A stretch of 64,000 nucleotides of DNA from Camarhynchus parvulus (GCF_901933205.1 NC_044573.1:86944546-87008545); one strand, 5' to 3'; shown: positions 22,592 to 35,300, counted from the first letter of the stretch. A program made the numbers and translations. The notes: generated from the letters alone by a model not told the origin.

Positions 22592-25500
22592 AGGAGAGAA
22601 AGTGTGGAAGCAGCCCAAGCTTTTGACTTCCTCTCCCAGGGGGATGATTAGGACACTTGCAGGACCAAGTGCAGCCTAAGACAGAGAAAAACCCAACTTG
22701 TTTTTGGAGGGTCAGAATAACCCACTTGCTAGATGCCAATCAGCAGTGAAAACGTGGGGTTTTTTAATTCATAGCCATCCTTCTTGTACCTGCCTTAAGA
22801 GGAGTGGCATGTTAGGTTGTATTTCCACTCAAACAGTGCTGATGGATCCCTCTGTGCTCTAGTTCTCCTTTCTGTAGTGACAAGGCACTTACACACAGCC
22901 TCAAGGACAAGTAACAAGGCAACCTCTCTTTCAGGTTGCTGTAACACTATGCTGAGGTCCTGGCTATGTTCTTCTCTGCTTTTCATCTTCTATCCTTAAT
23001 GATTTTGTAGTCTGGGGGATCCCCTGTCCAGCTCCTTCCAATTTGGTAAAAGCCCAGCAGAACTTCTGCTCTACCAAAAGCTTAATGGGAATCTCTGTGA
23101 TCACATAGATCTATACAAAAAATAGGGTCCGATGTGACCCTTAGGGAAAGAGGAGTAGCACAGCCTGCCACAGCTAAACTTCCTTCCCTCATCCAAACAG
23201 CCCAGATCTGTCCAGGCTGCATAATGGAAATAATCCCTGGCTCATTTTGTTCCTCAGATTTTCCTGGGCATTTTCTGATAGTTGCTACAGCCTAAAAACT
23301 AGCCTTGCCTTGCCTGAAGGATTTCTGGGAACAAATTGATATGGATGGTAGGAACAGTGCTGAGCTGCTGTCCCAGACACCTGTTATTTTTAGCAGTTTT
23401 CACATATCTTTGAGTCTCCCGCAGGTCCTTTTCTCTCTTTTGCCTCCAGGCTGGCCCATACTATTAGGTGCTTCAATGCCTTTGTGAAAGGATATGTGCA
23501 GAGGAGATGTATCTGTGATTTTATTGTTTTAAAACTCTAATTTTCTTTTTTATTCTTCCTATTTATCTTGTAAGCCATTTAGTTTAGTCCTGTTGTTTCT
23601 CACAAACTAAGATTCATTAGTTGCCCCCAAGATATTGTGACAAATAGTAAGCTAACCATCCCTACACAGCTCCTCCAAATCTGCTGTTTGTGATTTTCTG
23701 GATCTTTATCACAATAGTTTTGTTGCCTTCTGCCAATGAGTTTTAGTCTTCTTAGTAACCCGTCAAGGCCTCTCACATCTTCAGATATTATTTTTACCCT
23801 TTTGATTTATATTGTTAATATAGATGGTCAGGATTGCACTGATTCTTTGAAATGTATGGGAACATTCACAAACTGACAGAAAATAAAGCAATTCCTGCTT
23901 TGCTCTCAGTTCTTAATAGCCCTGAAAATCACCTTAACTGTTTTTGATAGGTATTGAGGACTTGACCTTCCTCCCCTTGACCTCTAGAGTATAATTACTT
24001 TCTAATTACTTTTGTTCTGTATTTTTTTATATGGGAATTATGAAATTATGTTCTACTTTGATTTCTTTTATTTTCCTCTTTGTTTTTAATTCTGTTGGTA
24101 TCTTTAGTCATCTCTTGCTCAGATGCTTCTTGAAGCTGATAGTATTGGGTATTTCAAGAAAGGTTGTTTATTGTAGTAATTTAAGACATAGTCACAGCAT
24201 GTCCTGAAGGACTCTACTTAGTAAAGAACAGAATTCAGATTTCACTGCCTAGGTACCACAATTCTGGGAAATAACACTTGAGCATAATTTGAAATGGTTT
24301 AATTATTTGACTTTGCTATCTTTTTAAATCCTCAAGTGGACCAACAAAATTATTTCTACAGTGAACTGCATCTATTTTCTTGTAGCATCAGTCCATCACA
24401 CATTAAAAGACTGAAACCTAACATGCACTACTTTTCCTTTTTTTTTAAGTAACTCTTGTCTCTTCCTTTCATATTTTAGTGTATTGAATTGTAATCTTTT
24501 TTCTTTCCCTATGTGTGCAAATGTTAGACTTCCTGCCAAGAGCTGAAAATATTTCACAGTGGAGAAAATGAAGAAAGGAATGCCTGCAGCAAATCTTTTG
24601 GGTGGTTCACTTTGCCTCTCACATGTTCACAAAGAACTACACAATAGCCAATGGAGAGAAACTACTCCTTGCATTATATTTATTAGATATATTTTGGTGA
24701 CAATTATTCTTAAATATACCTGTGTATTTCCTTCATTTTTATAAACTCTGTATGTGTCACAATTGATAATTATGAATTTGTGATGAATTTTAATGGTTGC
24801 GGTTCAGTTCCTTAACTTTCAGCTTTTCTGCAAGAGTCCTTCAAGTTCTGCAGAACGCTGTATTCAAACCCTCCTACAGATACAGCACACCAGGATAGCT
24901 TGATTTGCCACTGTCATGGTTCAGATGAGAGCAGCATTGAAGGAACTAAATTGTGAAGATAGATGTCGCAGGCAAACCCAAACACGTTGATGCTCAAATG
25001 TGATCTGCCTATATCAAAACTTTGGGTTTAATTTCCAAGACTACTTCCTGGAGGGTCAGAAGGATAAGGAGGTGGCTTGTTTTGGATATAGTCTAGGGGA
25101 TTGAAGTTGTAAGAAAAAAGATTTGTGTGCATATCATAACAAAGATGAAGATTTACTTATTCAGAGAGTAAAGCTGTCAACTCATGCCCTGAGCCAGGCA
25201 GGTGTGGAGGTTTTGAAGGGTCTACCTCTGGTCTTCTCTGCTCATACAATTAAGGCTCACACAACAAAAGCTCACATAAATAAGGCTTTCCTAATGCCTG
25301 TCATTTCAAAACAGATCAAGTAGCCTCTTGTTTGAATCGTAAATTAATAGAGGTCACTTTACCTTTCCCAGTACAAGAAGATCCGGCTGCAACGAGGGAT
25401 AATGAGTAAAGCACTCTTGTCCTGACCACTCTTTTAAAAAAGAAGAGGGACAGAGAGAAAATGAGCCCTTTCTGCTAGACTACCTCTTCAAACCAAAGAG

Positions 25501-25915
25501 TGTTACCTTTTACTGCTCCTAAGTATTCCTCAGCAATAGCTCTCTGCTGGGAATTGGCCCTAGCTTGCTTGGAAGCATTTGTGACTCTGAGATTGAGATA
25601 ACTTGGGATTCATTCTGGGGTTTTTGCAAGACTGAGCCCTTATCACTCTTTCTGGCTAAATGCTATCTTCCCTGGTAACAGCTTCCAGTGGTAAGAAGTT
25701 GTTTTCTCAGTATCTAAGTGATACTAAGATCAGCAGGGTATATCTCCTTTAATAAAATTTTATTTTCATAGACAATGAAACCGTGTAGATAAAATTATCT
25801 TGCTTGCTTCTGTTCAGAATATTTGTACACAATAGCTGCAATTGATTGGAATTCCTAATTTTCAGGATTCACTTTTCTAAAAACTTTTAAAATAAGCCCC
25901 TAATAGATTCTACTT

Positions 25916-25956
25916 GTATGTGTGTGTATATATATATATACACACACACACTATAC
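25916..25956. repeat. (TG)n(TA)n(CA)n compound microsatellite, perfect palindrome core
   Basis: (TG)4 at 25919-25926, (TA)7 at 25927-25940 and (CA)5 at 25941-25950. The 30 bases 25919-25948 are a perfect palindrome and could form a hairpin or cruciform. The flanks add GTA before and CTATAC after. Confidence 0.95.
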
Positions 25957-27202
25957 TCATAAGTATTAATTTCCAGTCTGCCTCATCCCAAGTTGCCCCA
26001 AAGGACCTATTTATATACCCTGTTATAGCAGAATCAAGACATCTATATGTGGTTCCAGTTCAGAGCAGCAGCAGCATTCGGTAGCCAGTATATGGAGAAG
26101 TCTGGAATTAGTCAACACAGGAAATTTCAAAGACAGTCTGTCTGCAACATTTATTGGCCAGTCACCTGCTCATAGAAGGTACCTACTACACTTTGGATTT
26201 ATAGTGCTATAAATATCTTCTCTTTCATAAAAATCGAAAACATATTGTTGGTGGGTTTTTTTCCAAGATGTGTATGAGGAAGACTTACTCTCTTCCCTAG
26301 TAAGAAAGGCCATAAATGTCCTCAAAACTATCATCCAGAAGTGAGAATGCTCTCCTTGGTCCAAAACCATTCGCATCCACATTTTCCACTTCCTAGTCGG
26401 AGCTGTTGCTGTGGTGTGAGCTGTCAGTGGCACAGGACAAGGCTTCCTCCTGAAGCCCTGCCACTTCTCCCTGTAAGGACCCAGGCTCTGAGGGGAAATG
26501 CTATAAATGCAGAAAGAATTTGGGACACATGGGGAATCAGACTGTAGGCTGATTATATATAGGGAATTTGCATTCCAGAATCTTTTCTGGAGCACAGGCT
26601 TGGTAGGCACCTGAGGAAAGATGAGCAGCAGTGTCTTTGGGATACAGGGAAGTGTGGCACTGGTAGCCCTGTTTCAAACATCCTCCTGTCTTCTCTAGTC
26701 CAAACCAGCTCCTCTGGTGCCACTCATCCCAATGCACTCAAAGTAGCAGGATCCTGCTGCTGTTTTGGTCCCAAAGGAAACTGCCCTGACCTTGCCAAGA
26801 GGTCCCAGAGTCCAGGAAGATGGTTTGAGTTTGTTCCTAATGGGAACTGTGAGGAGAACAGGAAGGGGGAGTGTTGCAGACATCTTTTTGTTGTCTTATA
26901 TACATTTACTTATACAATATACATATATGTTACAGTGTGAAGCAATGTCCTGTCTTAGCTTTCCCACTTCCTCCCAGGTGTAGTAATACCTTCTCCCTTC
27001 CCCTCTCCCTGCCTCCTGCTGAGAGCTGTCCATCAATCTCAGAAGGTCAGCAAGGCCATCGTCTGATAGGTGAAGTTCAAAAGATGCCTCTCAGCTCTGG
27101 GGACAATTGGGTCATCCAAGTGTCATTTGTCTCCTGAGCACCCCTCCACCCCCCACCTGGTTGGCAGCTCACCTACCCCTTCCCCTCCCCCTTTCCCTGA
27201 GC

Positions 27203-27209
27203 TTAAAAA
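27203..27209 (+). promoter_or_regulatory. TATA-like box of the LTR
   Basis: TTAAAAA in the context GAGCTTAAAAAGACAC lies about 70 bp before the AATAAA of the same LTR. It is the only TATA-like core in the element. Confidence 0.5.
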
Positions 27210-27276
27210 GACACAGGACCATGCGGTCGGTACTCGGTTGGAGCTGTTGCAACATTCAGAGGCCTGCATGCCCAGG

Positions 27277-27282
27277 AATAAA
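27277..27282 (+). promoter_or_regulatory. Poly(A) signal of the LTR
   Basis: AATAAA within GCCCAGGAATAAACTC, a landmark of this LTR family. Confidence 0.65.
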
Positions 27283-27512
27283 CTCTGGATCAAGACCCTC
27301 TAGCCGGATCCGTCTCCTTTTCCTCTTTGCCTCGCCTAAAGCTTCTTCATCTGAGGTCGAGCTTGAGTTCCTGTTGCTTGGACTTGTTCCAAGTGCCTAG
27401 CTGCAGCGTACAGCTAACCAAAGGTGTCTCTGGGGTGAAACACCACAGCTACCGCCTTTGGTCAGGCAGTGAGGGCCAGACAAGCCCAGGCACGTTCCAC
27501 CCGGTAATATTG

Positions 27513-28254
27513 GGATTATATTCCAATACATATACAATACTTATATATTACAGTAATACATTATAGAACTATACTTCTACATTACAGAAATACATTATAA
27601 CAGTTACATTACAACAGCATCTATCTCTTCTTGTCAAGGCAGTCACAACACAAAGAAGAGACCTCAAATGTCCCATTATGACTAGTTGGTGGCTCACCTA
27701 CTTCCAGGTGTCTTGATTGGAGAAAATCAGGTCTGGACCTCCTTGTGGCTTCCACCTGCCACTCTCAAGCTACACCAATGCTGCCTCCCCCACTCCATCC
27801 CAGTGGGTCACAGTTGCCCTATACACTTTACAGCAATACTACTACACTACAGTAAACATTACAACAGTTACATTGCAGTGTCCATCCCCTCCAGGGGCTT
27901 TTCCTGAAGCATGCAGCCAGGAGCATCTGCAGCTAATCCATCAGCGATCCAATGAAGGATATTGCTGCTAAATGGCTACAGAGCCCTGGCACGTCCACAT
28001 GATGGACTTCAGAGTCCATCCTCTCATTGTGATTCTCCTCTCCTGGGGTCTACCCTCTTCTGGGATTATTCATCCCCTCCAGGGGAACTCACCATCTTCT
28101 CCTGCAATCTTCTTCTGGTTCTTGCAGTCTTCTGGCTCTTACTCTGACTCCACCCTTTTATGCTACTTGTATGTAATTGGTTACAGGTGTGGTTCTTAAC
28201 TGGCCCCAGCTGCAACTCATTGGGGGATAAGATTACATAGTGCACCCCCCTACA
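27513..28254 (-). mobile_element. Probable ERV LTR or ERV-derived sequence, minus strand
   Basis: Read on the minus strand, the right end begins TGTAGGGGGGTGCACTATG at 28254. It goes on with a CCAAT-rich U3, then a GCATAAAAGGGTGGAGTC core promoter at about 28147-28163, then AGAAGACTGCAAGAACC. This is a typical short-U3 avian LTR layout. The 3' part is hard to place. It holds two copies of CATCCCCTCCAGGGG (near 27887 and 28068) and two related ATTACAACAGTTACATT blocks (near 27600 and 27850). The left boundary is unknown and no target duplication is visible. It lies head-on against the plus-strand LTR at 28255. Confidence 0.5.
28156..28162 (-). promoter_or_regulatory. TATA box of the minus-strand LTR
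   Basis: CATAAAA on the minus strand sits about 95 bp from the putative LTR start at 28254. It supports the orientation. Confidence 0.45.
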
Positions 28255-28644
28255 ATTCTCCCTACATCTTTTTATTAAAAATCCTTTCTTAGGATTTTTC
28301 ATTCTGAGAAGCTGAGAGGCTTCAGCAACAAAATGTAAACAATGGTTGTCTGCTGCTGTGGAAGGCAACAGGTGCATCTGTGATTGGCCCATCTTAGATG
28401 TTTACAATTAATGGCCAACCACAGCCCAGTTAGCTTGGACTCTCTGTCTGAGACACAAACCTTTATTATTCATTCCTTTCTATTCTTAACTTAGCTAGCC
28501 TTCTGAGATGAAACTTTTCCTTCTATTCTTTTTAGTATAGTTTTAATGTAATATATATCATAAAATAATAAATCAAGCCTTGTGAACATAGAGTCAACAT
28601 TCTCGTCTCTCCCCTCACCTGAAAACCCCTGTGAACATGTCACA
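28255..28644 (+). mobile_element. ERV LTR (ERVK-like), plus strand, 5' end lost
   Basis: I recognise the passerine LTR by CATTCTGAGAAGCTGAGAGG, AAAATGTAAACAATGG, AATTAATGGCCAACCACAG and GGACTCTCTGTCTGAGACAC. These are followed by TTTTTAGTATAGTTTTAATG and TAAAATAATAAATCAAGCC. It ends CCCCTGTGAACATGTCACA at 28644. It belongs to the same broad group as 5079-5479 (shared TTTAGTATAGT...TAATGTAATAT block). The terminal TGTGG expected at the left is missing, so it is truncated where it meets the minus-strand element. There is no retroviral primer-binding site after 28644, so no provirus follows. Confidence 0.82.
28567..28572 (+). promoter_or_regulatory. Poly(A) signal of the LTR
   Basis: AATAAA lies in the AT-rich ATAAAATAATAAATC block about 70 bp before the LTR end, the same position as in the related LTR at 5079-5479. 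Confidence 0.65.
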
Positions 28645-31600
28645 GGGGAGCACTGCTCTTATGCCCTAGAAGAGCACAAAAGGAGGAAGCTGTTGAGTAA
28701 AAGAGGGAAGAAAGCATTCCCTGCCTTTGCCTCTCCCCCAGACACAACCAGAGTCTTTCAATCTCTCTCTGTAACTCTCTCTGTAGCTGTACAGACTCCT
28801 CTCTTCCACCCAGACACTGGGATGTGCCTGGACCTTTCTGACTCTTGCTCAGTGCCCCATGCAGGTCTCCTCTGCCATCCTGCTTTTAAGAGAGCCATCT
28901 GCTGTGTTAGTTCTCTCTCTCTTTACTCAAAACTGCTCAAACCAGCTCTCCCCCAGCCCTCTCTTTGACCATCCACATATGACTGTGGTCCTTTCAATGC
29001 CCCTCCTTCCCCCAGTTCTGCTACCTTCTCTAAACAAACTAATAACAATTGAAGATTCAGCCATTTTCAAACTAGGAATAGACTCTGTAGAACATATACA
29101 CAACATTTAGCTTTAACCATCCTTCATAAGATTTAAAAACAAATTTTAAACAGTATTTAAGTTTTTGAGTTTTTTTTTGTAAATGCTGGCATAGACTTTT
29201 TTTACTCCATTCAGGAAAACCTCCTAAAAATGTAAACTGACTAAAAAGAGGGAAAAAGTGTGATATAAATTGAGAGATACATGCAAAGAAACACTCTTAC
29301 AAATGAAAAACTTATATTATTTTTCCTTTGAACCAGCAATGAAACTTAAAGTCAGTTTAAACTAATTATAATTTCCTATGTGATGTAGTTGTCAATGAAA
29401 CAATGGCATGCATCAGAGGGATGAAACCATTTTTATTCTTTCATCTATTTCCATGTCTTTGGCATTTTAAAAAGCAGGCATATTTTTCCTACAAGACTCA
29501 GAACACTTTGATTTTTCAAGTTACCTACGGAATTCTGCCTTGTGAGGTGCAAAATGAACAGGGGAAATCACAAGATATGATAGAAGTCCCCATGGAGTCC
29601 ACTCTAATTAACTGTGTCTCCCTGAAGGATCCCCAGGAGTGGAGAAAGGCACTTGTTAAATGAGGCAACAGTTTCTATGGAAATGAAAAATAACCACTCT
29701 CTGAAACTTCCTTTAAAAAAAAAACCCAAAAACCATTTAGGCTAATTTTATGAATTATGTTACATTTGATGCATCTTTCCAGACTGAAAACTTGATGACT
29801 TTCTACACTAGTAATGACTAGCAGTGCTGTTAGTCAAATTCTTTTAATGTGTTTGGGCAGATTTATTAGCTTAGTTTGTAAAAACTGACCACACTTAGCT
29901 AATCACATTTAGACATCTTGCTGTCTCTTTGCATATAGTGCTGTTTAGTTATAATTTGAGTTATTTTTCATTTTGAATGTCTATTGATGGATAAAAATAT
30001 GACTTTTTGACAGCAGACTTCACTGCAAACTGCAATTACAGAACATATTCTGTAACACAGCAGTGAAAACACTCAGGAGTCAACTGGCCAAAAAATCTCC
30101 TTTCAAATATCACTGTCCTACCTGGCAGTTATGAGTCCTTTGCAAAATTCAGGTCACTGAGCACTCAAAGTCAAGCTCCAAATGCAAAATAATCTGAAAT
30201 CATGGATGGATTTTACATCTTTTTGCAGTAGTAGCAGAAAAGCATGTTTGAAGTTCTGCAAGATACATGCTAGGATAAATGGACACCAATGAGTTCTTAA
30301 GCAAAAAACCCAGGGTAGGTATAAATATTAAATATTTTATGTTCAATTCAAAGCATATCTTTTCTATTGAAATAATTTAATAAAAATATTTCTTAAAAAG
30401 TTTAATTATTTTGGCCTTTGGAAAAAAGTAGCTAAGCATGAAGGCTTGAACTTTGGTCTCACTTCTGTGTGTTCTTTCAGCTTAGAAAAAATTTTTAGCT
30501 TCAATGAAATAGGACATAATTCCTGTTCCCTTCAATGGGCTGGGACATTGTCTGTGAGAGGGAAGAACTAAATCCTCTAGTTCTGCCAGACTAGCAAACA
30601 CTATGTTTTTTTCTATTATGAAAGAAGATATTGTCAGAAATACCTTACTCTCTTCTTCAGAAACAGATTAATCTAGCATCTAGCACCCTTGAGAGCAGCA
30701 GCCTAGTTGCAGAAATGACACAAAAATACTGGGCAGCTTGGATTCACCATAACTTTCAGAGCATGGATCCCTGGAATGGCTTCATATAGTTCTGGCCACA
30801 TGGAAATATTGGAAACAGTGGATATAAATGAAAAGATAAAACCCAAACCAACCAACCAACCAAAAAAACCCTATTCAAATTTAATTTGTTACTGCAGCCT
30901 TACTAGACAATCTCCTGATATTGGAGCAGTTCATGTTCAGACGCCTTCTGTGCAACACACAGCACAACTCATATTTCTGCAGCATTTATTTTAATCAGAA
31001 TTTGTGGAATGAAGCCCCACCTAAACAAGAAAACTGCATGAATATTCAGCTCTTGTTCACATATATTTTGCTGAAAAAAATTAATTCTGAACAAATGAAC
31101 TCTGATTTGCAACTCACCTCTTATATACTGTGAAGAAGAGAACGAAAAATCAAGGAGTTGTCAGTAGCAAATCTCCACTGAAATTGATCACTACAGGTTT
31201 GATAATGAAAGCAGTATATTTTATCACAATTACTGTATTTAGTTTCTGTGGCAAGGTTTTGGTAGTCATACAAGTGAAAATAAATGTTTATTGAGTAGTT
31301 ATTGAGATGATGAGTCTTTTTATTTTGAGCCACAACCTTCAATTGGAGAGGATCTGGCATAGGAACAAGCTCTTTTATACCAATATAAATATTCAGATAT
31401 TGATCAAGGGACTGTGGTAATAAAATAAAAATAATGCTCTATAATATTTGAAAGACTGAATTATGTCACCAGAGAATGTCATGCCTGAAAATTAGTTATT
31501 AACTGTGCATAAAATGACAAAATAAGTGGATCTGAATCCATATTAATAGAAGGCTAGAGGATGACAATATAATTAATAAAAATCACCTAATACTAAACAT

Positions 31601-31984
31601 CTCTGTATTGAAAGCTTGTTCTCTCAAAGAACTAAATGCTAGTGCAACAGTGCTGGTTCATTTCACTTGGGCTTATGTAAAAGCACCTGAATTTCATTGC
31701 TTGGCTTTTTAATGAATGGGCTAAAACAGTTTGAAGCTGAGAGGATATATGTTGATTAGATGCTTTGCTTGTTTACATTGTAGTTTTAAGGGAATACTTA
31801 ATTATGCTTTGGCAGGTTATTCCAAAAAAACATTTCTTGGCTAAAGTTTAGTGAATATTTTTACCAGCATCGTCAGTGTGAACTTGTCAGCTCACTGTCT
31901 CTGTATAACCAGACTGGTGGCCAGGATGTTTTATTTGGTATAGCATTATCAGATGCAGTCTCTTGGCATTTTTGACTACTAAGC
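28645..31984. other. Unique DNA, pyrimidine-rich at the left
   Basis: 28720-28970 is rich in C and T (CTCTCTCT and CCCCAG runs) and open in one frame, but no protein motif is visible. The rest is AT-rich with no transposon I can name. A short (CCAA)n tract lies at about 30847-30862. Confidence 0.5.
30847..30862. repeat. (CCAA)n short microsatellite
   Basis: Four CCAA units, followed by an A-run. Confidence 0.85.
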
Positions 31985-32044
31985 TGTGACCGAATTACAT
32001 TTAATGTGACCGAATTATATTTAATGTGACCTAATTTTATTAAG
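31985..32044 (+). repeat. 3 x 20-bp tandem repeat
   Basis: Three 20-bp units begin TGTGACC. Units 1 and 2 differ by one base and unit 3 is more diverged. The array lies about 40 bp before an LTR-like unit. It is a minisatellite with no known function. Confidence 0.9.
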
Positions 32045-32087
32045 TAATAATGAGAACATGTAACTTAGGAGCCAGGGTGAGCATGTG

Positions 32088-32334
32088 TGTAGGGGGAAAA
32101 TGAGCCTGAATTCCTCCACCTGCAAGAGCAAACTGCAAGAAGATCAAAGACAGGGCTTTGGCCTGGCCTCATGGGCTTCCCTGGCAGCCCCTGTGTTGGT
32201 TCTAAACCTCCTTATAAGTTCCTCTCTCCCTCTCTGCCTCCAGTGCTGAGAGCATTTTGTGGACAAAAAAAATAAAATAAACATTTTTAATTTTACAAGA
32301 GCAGGCTGTGTATGTGGGGAACTGAACTGCTACA
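32088..32334 (+). mobile_element. Possible short LTR, 247 bp
   Basis: The ends TGTAGG (32088) and GCTACA (32334) are inverted for TGTAG/CTACA, the same terminal motif as the 724-bp solo LTRs. Inside are TATAAG at 32213-32218 and AATAAA at 32271-32276 and 32276-32281, at LTR-like spacing. Against it: the flanking six bases (CATGTG and GACCAC) do not match, and 247 bp is short. It could be an LTR with an eroded end or only LTR-like by chance. Confidence 0.4.
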
Positions 32335-35300
32335 GACCACACTGTTTGGAACCAGGTATTTTCTTCATTGCCTTGTAATAGTGATCAGTTAAACTTAGTG
32401 GCTGAAGGAAGCAGATCTCTGTCAGACTCTTTGGCTACATATGTGCTGCTTAATATAATGTGCAAGAAGGTGTCCTTTGGTCCTGCATGCAAAGAGCACA
32501 TCATTCATGGTTGTATCCCTAGAGCTAAGCATTACCCACCATTGTGCATGCAGCATGGAGTACAGCAGCAATAGTGTATGTGGGCAAACACACACTAGTG
32601 CTTGCTATTGTGTTCAGATCTATCTAATATTCTTGGCTATGGATGTTGATTGAGCAAAGCACATTAAGACGATTAAAAACAGCACAAATCTCATTTAGTG
32701 GATCAGTTAAAAGCATCATCAACACTCTTTGGAAACACATAGCCTGATGGATGCATAAAGAACAATCTGTGATATAACTGTAAATGATGAATACTGGCTA
32801 GTCAGAAAATGGTCTTATTTCTGTCAACAGACGGCCATACTCTAAACAAAGCACAGTCAGTCACCTATACCTGTGCTAATATGAAATGAGAAATCAGAAA
32901 TGCTCAGGGAGACAACATTTGTGTAAAAAAATTACATTTCTCTGAAAAAAATGAGACTCAAAAACCCAAACCCATAAAGATGTTAATCTCTGCCTTAAGG
33001 CAGCAGATCCAGTCTTACAAGTTTTTGAGGCTAATGGAATCCGTGATAACAGGCTAAATCATGAATGGAATACAGGTCAAAGCTCATGATTTGCTGAGGA
33101 AACCCAGAGTTTACACTTAGGGAAGTTATATTGTTCAGAGAAATAAGATCACTCAGTCTTGACAGAGTCTTGATCTTTGACACGGGACCAACACTGACAG
33201 ACAAGGATACTGCAGTCAGAAGCAGGTTGAGAGTGATAAGTAATTCAAAATCAGAGCTCTCTATGAGGAGCCAGAGCATCACGTCCTGACCAAAACATGA
33301 CCATCCAATCACGACCACTGCAACCCTGTGAGGCAGGGGAAAAGATACCGGTGGCAAAGAGGTCGAAGAGCAGGTGCCTGGTGACAGCAGGGTTGCCTCC
33401 CAGGAATTCCTCATGGGACACATAGTAGCAAAGAGCTAACAGAATAGTTCCCATGAAATCAAAAGGTGCATATCAATTTTACAATGAGCGTATGTACATG
33501 ACTTTTATATTAGAAATAGAAGAACCAGTACTAAAGGAAGAGATACACTGACCAGAGGTTTCAAAACTTAATTCTTCTGTGTTAACTAAACTGTATATAT
33601 TAACCACACCTTCCCCATTCCTTCCTCTCCCATGCTTTATGACATATGACATAACAGATAAAAAATGTATAATGCATAAGAAAAAGGAGTTGATACTAAA
33701 AGATTGAACTCTGCCTGTTGTTGTGTAAAAGTACCCCTCTCTTGAGCAAAAACTGGATAAACCGGACTTTTGAAGCTATGAGGAGAGAATGTACTAAACA
33801 TATTCACAGGATAATGAATGCCCTTGCTATTATCTGTATTTTTGTTTTATCTAGTTTTTTGAAATCCTCTGTTACCCTGACAACTGAGTGGTGGCTATAT
33901 ATACTTAAAATTCATTGCTTAACAAGAAAAGTTCATTTCACAAAAGGTCGAAAGACCTAAACACATACCTTTGTGTAAGTGGGAAAGCTGTAATTATTGT
34001 ACCATTGAAAAAAAAGGAGACACTAATACTGGATTAAATGGATGTGAAGGTATTGCTAAACCATAGCTCTCATGAAAAGGTAATGAATAAAAATAAGAAG
34101 AATTTGAGGAGCCTTCAAGGTAATAGAAAAATCTCTCAATGGAGAGTTGATGAGAATGGAAGGAGTTTTATATAAGGGAATTACGTACATAATTCTGTAT
34201 ATTGATTCTAAACTCTATTAGACCTTGAGCAAAAGAGGATCTGTGGAAGATCAATAACTTGTGTTACAGTGACAAACTTGTTCCATGTCACTGATCTCCT
34301 CCAGTCTGCAACTCTGTATCACAGTGGAGCTATGGAGTGCACAGCATAAATTTTTCCTGTCAGCATTCCTAGAAAGCACAAGGAACCCCTTTGGAAGTTA
34401 AAACAACTCTGTTCACTGACACAGAAAGAGATTTTAGGACCATGGTTCACCTCAGATTTGGACTCGTTTCATCCCTAGGGTATTTCTGTACTTCTCTACA
34501 ATGCTACTGTGTGGACCACAGTATGAAAGAGAATAGTTAATCACAATTTTCCTGAGGCATTAATAAATTGGAGTCTTCACTGAGCAGTTACTAATCCCCA
34601 GTGTCCAGGTTTCACATTCCAGTAAAGGTTTGGAAGGCTTCTGTGCCACATTTTGATTGTGAAATGAAATCTGTGTTCCTGTACTGCTCACAATGAGGTA
34701 CATGGATCTTCTAAAGGCGCAGCACACAGAGAAGGTGAGACTGTCACTTCTGAGGATCAGCATTCTCTGATGGCTTTCACTTGGATAAAATATGTATCTA
34801 TATCTGTACCTGTGCTTGTTTATTTGCAGATATAGTGAGAACTGGTTTAGCACCCTGTAGCATATCAATGAAAACTCTTTGCTCCTGCAAGCTGGAACTA
34901 GTAAGACACACCTTGAGTGGCATGAGAGACTAGTAGGCGAGCAACGTGCCTTTCACACATTAATATGCATGGCATATGTTTGCATTATGTTGAGCAGAGG
35001 GTACATATGTCCTGAAGGTTAAGGTCCTGCTCAGGAAGCAAGTCTTATAATTTGGAAATACAGTTTTGGGTAAGGGACCATGATAGAGACAATTCTTCAC
35101 CTAATTGTCCTGAACATGCTGGTTAATTATGTGTGGGAAGAGCTTCCATGTAATTTGAAGAGTATCATTAAGGAAAAACAGACAAAGTGAGGCACCCTGT
35201 GCCAACACTGCTAGAGCTGGCTCTTTCTTAAACACCTCCCACACACTTGATGCTGGCGGAACCATTACAGCTTGCACATTCCACTCCTACTGTGAGCTTC

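Larger units (their letters stand above)
19874..26978. other. Unique AT-rich DNA, no gene seen
   Basis: About 7 kb without recognisable transposons apart from simple repeats. The GC-richer stretch 26330-26880 has open frames of 60-146 codons on both strands with no family motif. I treat them as chance. A small perfect 11-bp tandem pair lies at 22570-22591. Confidence 0.5.
26979..27512 (+). mobile_element. ERV LTR (ERVK-like), plus strand
   Basis: The central and right parts match a passerine LTR I recognise. They include GAGCTTAAAAAGACACAGG as the core promoter and GCATGCCCAGGAATAAACTC as the poly(A) region. These are followed by GCTTCTTCATCTGAGGTCGAG-type U5 sequence, CAGCTAACCAAAGGTG, and GCACGTTCCACCC at the right. 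The left part is a pyrimidine-rich U3. The left end (TGTAGTAATACC at about 26981) and right end (about 27500-27512) are approximate; I see no clear target duplication. Internal genes are absent. CpG sites are frequent (for example around 27222-27236 and 27303-27312), which suggests a fairly young copy. Confidence 0.72.

Noticed and set aside
26170..26610. 146-codon open frame, minus strand (the longest in the window)
   Set aside because: It needs a non-ATG start, shows no recognisable domain, and lies in a GC-richer patch where long frames arise on both strands. No splice or promoter support.
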